Shown piece by piece: positions 58,234 to 64,000 of a stretch of 64,000 bases of DNA. A program made the position numbers and the translations under genes. How positions within the stretch are numbered: the stretch's first letter is position 1; each line of letters starts with the position of its first letter. The stretch is from positions 1,364,001-1,428,000 of the forward strand of contig NZ_CP107931.1 in NCBI RefSeq assembly GCF_036023875.1, in the 5' to 3' direction. The DNA is from Mycobacterium sp. NBC_00419 (lineage in GTDB: Bacteria; Actinomycetota; Actinomycetes; Mycobacteriales; Mycobacteriaceae). The notes under the pieces were generated by a model. It did not search any database and had not been told where the DNA came from. It worked only from the letters and a program-made list of their open reading frames with translations.

Positions 58234-58791
58234 CTAGGAGTTCGTGGCGAGCGTCAACTCCATCAGCTTGATCGCCTGGCCGCACGCGTCGATACCGGGC
58301 GCCTGCGGGTTGACCCACCACCCGACCACACCGGCGGCGTCGCTGGCCACACCGCAGCCCCCGTTGGGGTCGCTGGTGCGCATCACGATCGACGGCACAC
58401 CCGCGATCGCGCGGTTCTCGACCTGATACTTCAGGAATCCCGCGACCTGGCGCTCGTTGTCCAGACTGCCCTGCTCGTACCAGAACCGGGTGATGTCGAC
58501 CAGGCCGGCCGGGTTGGCGGCCTGCCAGCGGCACACCGCGCCGACGAAGGTGCTCTGGATGTCCAGCGGGTCGGCGCCGACGGTCTTGGCCAGGATGTCG
58601 GTGGTCAGGACGTCGCATTCCTTGAGCAGGTTGGGGTACTGCTGCGCGGAGTTGTCGTTGCGGTCGACCGGGCCGGAACCAGACTTGGCCGCCGTGCCGT
58701 CGACCGTGCGGGCGCAACCGGTCACCACGGCCAGGGCCGAGAGCATCACCACCGCGGCGGCGACCGGACGGCGCCAGCCTGCCGCGCTCAT
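58234..58791 (-). CDS. lprC: DUF3558-type lipoprotein (LprC-like)
   Basis: 185 aa from the ATG at 58791, overlapping the upstream lipoprotein stop (ATGA). Lipobox VVTGC with Cys26. The mature domain has paired Cys (KECDVL, AVCRW, GGCGV, DACGQ) and the DPCALLT-like start typical of DUF3558. By place it corresponds to lprC (Rv1275). Surface lipoprotein of unknown role. Confidence 0.82.
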   Translation of the reverse strand: MSAAGWRRPVAAAVVMLSALAVVTGCARTVDGTAAKSGSGPVDRNDNSAQQYPNLLKECDVLTTDILAKTVGADPLDIQSTFVGAVCRWQAANPAGLVDITRFWYEQGSLDNERQVAGFLKYQVENRAIAGVPSIVMRTSDPNGGCGVASDAAGVVGWWVNPQAPGIDACGQAIKLMELTLATNS

Positions 58792-59339
58792 TTGCCGTTC
58801 ACAATCGTCTGCCGGGTCAGTTCCTTGGCGACGTCGCAGGCCGGCGGGAACGGCTTCTCGGCGAAGCTGACCGACCACTCGATGAAGTCGTCGTTGAACT
58901 GAATGCCGATCTCGCACAGGTTGTCCCCCAGAGTCGGATCAGTGCCGACCGCGATGAACCCGCCGTGGCCCTCGATGTTGATGTCCTCGACGCTGGTGCG
59001 CGATAACTCCTCGGTCTTGCGTTCGCGCCCGATCGGGCTGCCGCGGTACCAGGTGAAGGAGAAGTGTGGGCCGAGAATGCCGCCACCGGCCAGCCACTGG
59101 CAGCCGACCGAGTTCTTCGCGGTGTTGACCAGGCCGGTGACCCGAGTCTGCTCGGCGATGGTCTGATCGGTGATGCCACCGCACTCGGGGAACATCGGGC
59201 CGTGCTTGGCGTTGGCCGGCGACGGAGCCGACGGCGCCGACGATTGCGGCCCGGGTCCACTGGAGTCCGAGGAGCATCCGCTCATCGCGGCTGCCGCGAC
59301 GGCCAGCGCCGCTACGGCCAGTTTGCGCGCCGCTGTCAT
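58788..59339 (-). CDS. lprB: DUF3558-type lipoprotein (LprB-like)
   Basis: 183 aa from the ATG at 59339 with AGGTG upstream. Signal peptide rich in Ala, lipobox AMSGC with Cys22, then a Ser/Pro linker. MFPECGGITDQTI, VGCQWL, NLCEIGI and PACDVAKEL provide two likely disulfides. It corresponds by order to lprB (Rv1274). Paralogue of the downstream lipoprotein; both probably anchor in the outer leaflet of the inner membrane. Confidence 0.82.
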   Translation of the reverse strand: MTAARKLAVAALAVAAAAMSGCSSDSSGPGPQSSAPSAPSPANAKHGPMFPECGGITDQTIAEQTRVTGLVNTAKNSVGCQWLAGGGILGPHFSFTWYRGSPIGRERKTEELSRTSVEDINIEGHGGFIAVGTDPTLGDNLCEIGIQFNDDFIEWSVSFAEKPFPPACDVAKELTRQTIVNGK

Positions 59340-59494
59340 GCGCACCTGCTGCGTGTCACAGCATGCACTGTAGCGGGCAGCCCTGCGCGCAACCACCGAC
59401 AGGCCGCTTGACCTGCCGGTTTATCGCCGCGTCGGGCGTTGCGGGCTGACACGGTCCTGACGACGCCGCCGGGCCGGTATGCGACAGTAACGAG

Positions 59495-61249
59495 ATGCTC
59501 CTGGCGCTGCTGAGACAGTATGTCCGGCCGTACCGGTGGCTGGTCGCGGCCGTCATGACGCTGCAGATCATCAGCACGCTGGCCTCGCTGTATCTGCCGA
59601 CGATCAACGCCGCAATCATCGACGACGGAGTGACCAAGGGCGACACCGCCCTGATCACCCGGCTGGGCCTGCTGATGCTGGCGGTGACCGGACTGCAGGG
59701 AGTGTGCGCGGTCGGCGCGGTGTACTTCGGGTCGCGCACCGGGATGGGCTTCGGGCGTGACCTGCGCTCGGCGATGTTCCATCACGTCACCACGTTCTCC
59801 GAACGCGAGACGTCCCGCTTCGGCGCGGCCACGCTGCTGACCCGCACCACCAACGACGTCCAGCAGATCCAGGTGCTCGTCCAGATGACCGCCACGGTGC
59901 TGGTGACCGCGCCGATCATGTGCGTGGGCGGCATCTTCATGGCGATTCACCAGGATGCCGGGCTGTCCTGGCTGCTGCTGGTCAGCGTGCCGGTGCTGGC
60001 CGTGTCGAACTACTGGGTGGTCTCGCGGATGCTGCCGATCTTCCGCAGCATGCAGCGCCTGATCGACGGCATCAACCGGGTGATGCGCGAACAGCTCTCC
60101 GGCATCCGGGTGATCCGGGCCTTCGCCCGTGAGCCCTTCGAGCGGGAGCGCTTCGCACAGGCCAATGCCGCGGTCTCCGACACCGCACTGGCCGCCGGGC
60201 GCTGGCAGGCGCTGATGCTTCCGCTGACCACGCTGACGATCAACATCTCCAGCGTCGCGCTGATCTGGTTCGGCGGCCTGCGCATCGACGCCGGACAGAT
60301 GCAGGTCGGCTCACTGATCGCGTTCCTGTCCTATTTCATGCAGATCCTGATGGCCGTACTGATGGCGACCCTGCTGCTGCTGATCCTGCCCCGCGCCTCG
60401 GTCTGCGCCGAGCGGATCACCGAGGTGCTGGGCACCGAGGCGGCGATCACCAACCCGCTCCTCGCGATTCATCCCAGCGGCGGCATCCGCGGTGAGGTGA
60501 TCCTCGACGGCGCGACGTTCAGTTATCCGGGCGCTGAACGCCCTGTGCTGGAGGATGTTTCGCTGACCGCACGCGCCGGGACGACGACGGCGATCGTGGG
60601 GTGCACCGGCTCGGGCAAGTCGACGCTGATCGCCCTGATCTGCCGGCTGTACGACGTGACCGGCGGCGCGGTCACCGTCGACGGCATCGACGTGCGCGAC
60701 TATGACACCGAGGAACTCTGGTCGGCAGTGGGGCTGGTGCCGCAGCGCGGCTATCTGTTCTCCGGCACGGTCGCCGACAACCTGCAGATGGGCGCGCCCC
60801 CAGGACATGTGGCGAGCGAGGACGAGATGTGGGCGGCGCTGCGTGTGGCGGCCGCCGACGATTTCGTGGCCGCCAACCCCGACGGTCTGGGCATGCGGGT
60901 GGCCCAGGGCGGCATCAACTTCTCCGGCGGGCAGCGTCAGCGGCTGGCGATCGCGCGTGCGGTGATCCGCAGACCCGCCATCTACCTGTTCGACGACGCC
61001 TTCTCGGCCCTGGACGTGCACACCGACGCCAGGGTGCGCGCCGCGCTGCAGGAGGTGTCGGCCGGATCGACGGTGATCATTGTCTCGCAACGGATTTCGA
61101 CAGTGATGCACGCCGATCACATTGTCGTGGTCGACGGTGGCCGGGTGGTCGGCGCAGGCACCCACGACGTTCTGCTGGCCGACTGCCCGACCTACGCCGA
61201 GTTCGTCGACTCCCAGTCGCTGGGGGCCGGCGTCGGGGGCGGCTCGTGA
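59495..61249 (+). CDS. ABC exporter half-transporter, degenerate ATPase site (Rv1273c-like)
   Basis: 584 aa. Six-helix exporter membrane domain (~1-310), then an ATPase domain: Walker [10 protein letters not shown] (~370), signature FSGGQRQR, Walker [13 protein letters not shown] (~495). The Walker B catalytic Glu is replaced by Asp, so ATP turnover at this site should be slow. It pairs with the next gene, whose GTG overlaps its stop (GTGA). In M. tuberculosis the pair Rv1273c/Rv1272c is described as a drug or lipid exporter. Confidence 0.92.
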   Translation: MLLALLRQYVRPYRWLVAAVMTLQIISTLASLYLPTINAAIIDDGVTKGDTALITRLGLLMLAVTGLQGVCAVGAVYFGSRTGMGFGRDLRSAMFHHVTTFSERETSRFGAATLLTRTTNDVQQIQVLVQMTATVLVTAPIMCVGGIFMAIHQDAGLSWLLLVSVPVLAVSNYWVVSRMLPIFRSMQRLIDGINRVMREQLSGIRVIRAFAREPFERERFAQANAAVSDTALAAGRWQALMLPLTTLTINISSVALIWFGGLRIDAGQMQVGSLIAFLSYFMQILMAVLMATLLLLILPRASVCAERITEVLGTEAAITNPLLAIHPSGGIRGEVILDGATFSYPGAERPVLEDVSLTARAGTTTAIVGCTGSGKSTLIALICRLYDVTGGAVTVDGIDVRDYDTEELWSAVGLVPQRGYLFSGTVADNLQMGAPPGHVASEDEMWAALRVAAADDFVAANPDGLGMRVAQGGINFSGGQRQRLAIARAVIRRPAIYLFDDAFSALDVHTDARVRAALQEVSAGSTVIIVSQRISTVMHADHIVVVDGGRVVGAGTHDVLLADCPTYAEFVDSQSLGAGVGGGS

Positions 61250-63162
61250 CGGGGCCCGGCATGCGCGGCGGCGGAATGCGCATGCTCAATCAGGACCCCC
61301 GCCAGGCCCGGTCCCGGGACTTCAAGGGCTCGGCGCGGCGCCTGCTCGGGCGGCTGACGCCACAGCGCTGGCCCGCGGTGGCCGTCATCGTGCTCACGGT
61401 CGGGGGCATCGCGCTCGGGGTGGCCGGTCCGCGGATCCTCGGGCACGCCACCGATCTGTTGTTCAACGGGGTGATCGGCCGGCAGTTGCCTGCCGGCATC
61501 ACCAAGGAGCAAGCCATCGCCGCGGCCCGGGCCCGCGGCGACGACACCTTCGCCGATCTATTGTCGGGGACGAATGTGGTGCCGGGCCAGGGTGTGGACT
61601 TCGCCGCGGTCGGCCGAACGCTGCTGCTGGCGCTGGCGCTGTATGCCGTCGCCGCACTGTTCATCTGGGTGCAGGCCCGGCTGCTCAATGTGATCGTGCA
61701 GCGCACGGTGCGGGCGCTGCGTGCCGATGTGGAAGCCAAGGTCCACCGGTTGCCGTTGTCCTACTTCGACTCCCGGCAGCGCGGCGAGCTGCTGAGCCGG
61801 GTGACCAATGACGTGGACAACATTCAGCAGTCGGTGTCGATGACCATCAGCCAGCTGGTCACCTCGGTACTGACGGTGTTCGCGGTCCTGGCCATGATGC
61901 TGACCATCTCGCCGCTGCTGACGCTCATCACAGTGACGACGGTTCCGTTGTCGCTGTGGGTAACTCGTGCGATCGCCCGCCGGTCGCAGCGGATGTTCAT
62001 CGCCCAATGGACCAACACCGGCCGGCTCAACGCCCACATCGAGGAGACCTACAGCGGCTTCACCGTGGTCAAGACGTTCGGGCATCGCGCTGCCGCACAG
62101 GAGAAGTTCCGCGAGTGCAACGACGACGTCTACGACGCCAGCTTCGGCGCCCAGTTCTTCTCCGGGCTGGTCTCACCGGCGACGACGTTCGTGGGCAACC
62201 TCAGTTACGTCGCCGTCGCGGTGGTGGGCGGCTATCAGGTGGCGACCGGCCAGATAACGCTGGGCAGCATCCAGGCGTTCATCCAGTACGTCCGCCAGTT
62301 CAACCAGCCGCTCACCCAGGTCGCCGGGATGTACAACACCCTGCAATCTGGGGTTGCCAGTGCCGAGCGGGTCTTCGACTTCCTCGACGAACCCGAGGAA
62401 ACCCCCGATGCGGCAAGGACATTGCCACGGACCGTCGGCGCACCCGCCGGACGGGTGGAGTTCGAGCATGTCTGGTTCGGCTACCGCGACGACACCCCGG
62501 TGATCGAGGACCTGTCGCTGGTCGCCGAGCCGGGCAGCACCGTGGCCATCGTCGGGCCCACCGGGGCGGGCAAGACCACCCTGGTGAACCTGTTGATGCG
62601 TTTCTACGACGTCGACTCGGGGCGGATCCTGGTCGACGGTGTCGACATCACCGCCGTGAGCCGGGATTCGCTGCGCTCCCGCATTGGGATGGTGTTGCAG
62701 GACACCTGGTTGTTCGGTGGCACCATCGCCGAGAACATCGCCTACGGCAGGCCGGACGCCGGCGAGGACGAGGTCATCGAGGCGGCCCGCGCGGCCTACG
62801 TCGACCGCTTCGTCCGGACCCTGCCGGACGGCTACCAGACCCGGGTCAGCGACGACGGCGGCAACATCAGCGCCGGCGAGAAGCAGCTAATCACGATCGC
62901 CAGGGCATTCCTGGCCCGCCCGCAGCTGCTGATCCTGGACGAGGCGACCAGTTCAGTGGACACCCGTACTGAGCTCTTGGTGCAGCGGGCAATGACCGAA
63001 CTGCGCAGGGAAAGAACAAGTTTCATCATCGCCCACCGGCTCTCGACGATTCGCGATGCCGACATGATCCTGGTGATGCAGGCCGGCCGGATCGTCGAGA
63101 GCGGCACCCACGCCGAGCTGCTGGCCCGGCGGGGCGCCTACTACGCGATGACGCGGGCCTAA
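61246..63162 (+). CDS. ABC exporter half-transporter, partner subunit (Rv1272c-like)
   Basis: 638 aa from the GTG at 61246; ATG codons at 61261 and 61276 are alternatives. N-terminal six-helix membrane domain with a long external loop ([20 protein letters not shown]...). ATPase domain: Walker [10 protein letters not shown] (~437), Walker [12 protein letters not shown] with a normal Glu, but the signature reads ISAGEKQL instead of LSGGQ. That signature faces the partner's Walker motifs, so both defects fall in the same composite site, as in asymmetric heterodimers. The stop overlaps the convergent permease stop. Confidence 0.93.
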   Translation: MTGPGMRGGGMRMLNQDPRQARSRDFKGSARRLLGRLTPQRWPAVAVIVLTVGGIALGVAGPRILGHATDLLFNGVIGRQLPAGITKEQAIAAARARGDDTFADLLSGTNVVPGQGVDFAAVGRTLLLALALYAVAALFIWVQARLLNVIVQRTVRALRADVEAKVHRLPLSYFDSRQRGELLSRVTNDVDNIQQSVSMTISQLVTSVLTVFAVLAMMLTISPLLTLITVTTVPLSLWVTRAIARRSQRMFIAQWTNTGRLNAHIEETYSGFTVVKTFGHRAAAQEKFRECNDDVYDASFGAQFFSGLVSPATTFVGNLSYVAVAVVGGYQVATGQITLGSIQAFIQYVRQFNQPLTQVAGMYNTLQSGVASAERVFDFLDEPEETPDAARTLPRTVGAPAGRVEFEHVWFGYRDDTPVIEDLSLVAEPGSTVAIVGPTGAGKTTLVNLLMRFYDVDSGRILVDGVDITAVSRDSLRSRIGMVLQDTWLFGGTIAENIAYGRPDAGEDEVIEAARAAYVDRFVRTLPDGYQTRVSDDGGNISAGEKQLITIARAFLARPQLLILDEATSSVDTRTELLVQRAMTELRRERTSFIIAHRLSTIRDADMILVMQAGRIVESGTHAELLARRGAYYAMTRA

Positions 63163-64000
63163 CCGACGCCTTCGAGGATGTCGGTCTCGGTTCGGCCGAT
63201 GCGATCGACGACCTCCGGGCGAGTGCGCTTGATGTGACCAAACCACACCAGCGCGAGCGCCACCGTCGCCAGGAACAGGTACGGAAGCACGTTGAGCGGG
63301 AAGGCGGGAACCGGGTAGACGTTGGCGAAGAAGGTGTAGGCCATCGCCACGACGGCTACCACCGCCGCGGTCCACACCATGCGGTTGGGGATGCCCGCGC
63401 GCTTGGTGTAGGCCACACAGGCGATGGCGACCAAGGCGTAGGCCACCATGTAGCCGTAGGTTCCGTAGGTGTCCACCCAGACCACGATGTTCATCGGCGC
63501 GACGCCGGCAGCGAGCAAGATGATGTCCAGCACGATGGCGGACGGTCCGGCGATCAGCAGGACCCGATGCGGGGTCAGATGTCCCTCGTGGGTGCGGCCG
63601 AACCGCTCGGCGACCACGCCCTCCTTGCCCATCACGTAGACGATCCTGCCCACCACGTTGAGCGGCGCGACCACCACGGCGAAGAAGGACGCACCGACGC
63701 CGAAGGTCAGAATGGGCGTGAACCACGCTGGCATGCCGATCTTGACGGCGATGTCCTGCAAGGGACTTGCGCTGGTGGCCAGCCCGTCATGCAGCAGCGC
63801 GATCTGGGTGTAGGCGGCGAAGACGTAGAGCACGCCGACGACGATGGCGCTCCAGATGATGGCGCGGGGAATGGCGGTGTACGGATTGCGGGCCTCGCGG
63901 CCCAGCGCGTCGGCCGAGGAGAACCCGACGAAGCCGAGGATGCCCAGCACCATGCCGACCGCGACGCCCTGCACCGGAACACCGGTGAGTGAGAACTGCG
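63159..64000 (-). CDS. APC-family amino-acid/polyamine permease, C-terminal part (cut by window end)
   Basis: The frame is open to base 64000, so the N-terminal part is missing. About 280 residues remain with seven or eight hydrophobic segments. [34 protein letters not shown] is the APC-family helix 6 region, and [36 protein letters not shown] the helix 8 loop. The substrate is unknown. It does not belong to the Rv1272c-type exporter and runs into it by four bases. Confidence 0.9.
   Translation of the reverse strand, partial: QFSLTGVPVQGVAVGMVLGILGFVGFSSADALGREARNPYTAIPRAIIWSAIVVGVLYVFAAYTQIALLHDGLATSASPLQDIAVKIGMPAWFTPILTFGVGASFFAVVVAPLNVVGRIVYVMGKEGVVAERFGRTHEGHLTPHRVLLIAGPSAIVLDIILLAAGVAPMNIVVWVDTYGTYGYMVAYALVAIACVAYTKRAGIPNRMVWTAAVVAVVAMAYTFFANVYPVPAFPLNVLPYLFLATVALALVWFGHIKRTRPEVVDRIGRTETDILEGVG

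Overview
The window looks like a chromosomal segment of an environmental, probably fast-growing Mycobacterium/Mycolicibacterium. The DNA is GC-rich, with GTG starts, ATGA/GTGA overlaps and several apparently leaderless genes. It carries an MmpL transporter end, a lactate 2-monooxygenase close to the M. smegmatis enzyme, and a backbone whose order I recall from M. tuberculosis: canA (Rv1284) beside oppBCDA (Rv1283c-Rv1280c), then Rv1278, Rv1277, Rv1276c, lprC, lprB, Rv1273c and Rv1272c. No RNA gene, insertion sequence, phage or CRISPR array was seen.

Left region (1-19 kb). The main item is a six-gene minus-strand operon: pfaD-like, pfaA-like, pfaC-like, rmlA, rmlB, rmlC-rmlD fusion. The first three encode a polyunsaturated-fatty-acid-synthase-type (Pfa) secondary-lipid synthase: an FMN enoyl reductase, a KS-MAT-4xACP-KR-DH protein, and a KS-CLF-AT-fourfold-hotdog protein. 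The last three make dTDP-L-rhamnose. Genes overlap or nearly touch throughout, and an MmpL gene converges on the 3' end. This suggests a rhamnosylated or otherwise sugar-linked polyene-type lipid that is exported; the product is unknown. A near-consensus KstR-type operator lies just upstream of the operon.

19-28 kb holds a hemophore-like protein, a cytochrome P450, small exported or hypothetical proteins, an MFS exporter, a flavin split-barrel protein, lactate 2-monooxygenase with an LLM-type oxidoreductase, and an Rrf2 regulator with a TDT-family transporter.

28-31.5 kb holds three tandem exported Ala-rich paralogues (GjpA-like). They share a promoter design, a CTCAGG direct repeat with an 11-bp period abutting a TANNNT -10 box, and two are followed by the same perfect hairpin.

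31.7-37 kb is a sulfate-activation operon (carbonic anhydrase, a Cys-rich MarR protein, cysD, cysNC, cysQ, a cysteine hydrolase). A five-gene diiron monooxygenase cluster (tmoABCDE type, no reductase) sits between canA and the opp peptide transporter (37-46.4 kb).

46.4-53.9 kb is accessory: an alpha/beta hydrolase, DszC-like and DszA-like flavin monooxygenases, a wax-ester/TAG synthase, and a Rieske oxygenase divergent from a TetR regulator with a clear palindrome between them. The syntenic backbone resumes at 53.9-63.2 kb with an SbcCD-like pair, a SixA-like phosphatase, two lipoproteins and a heterodimeric ABC exporter. It ends in a partial amino-acid permease.
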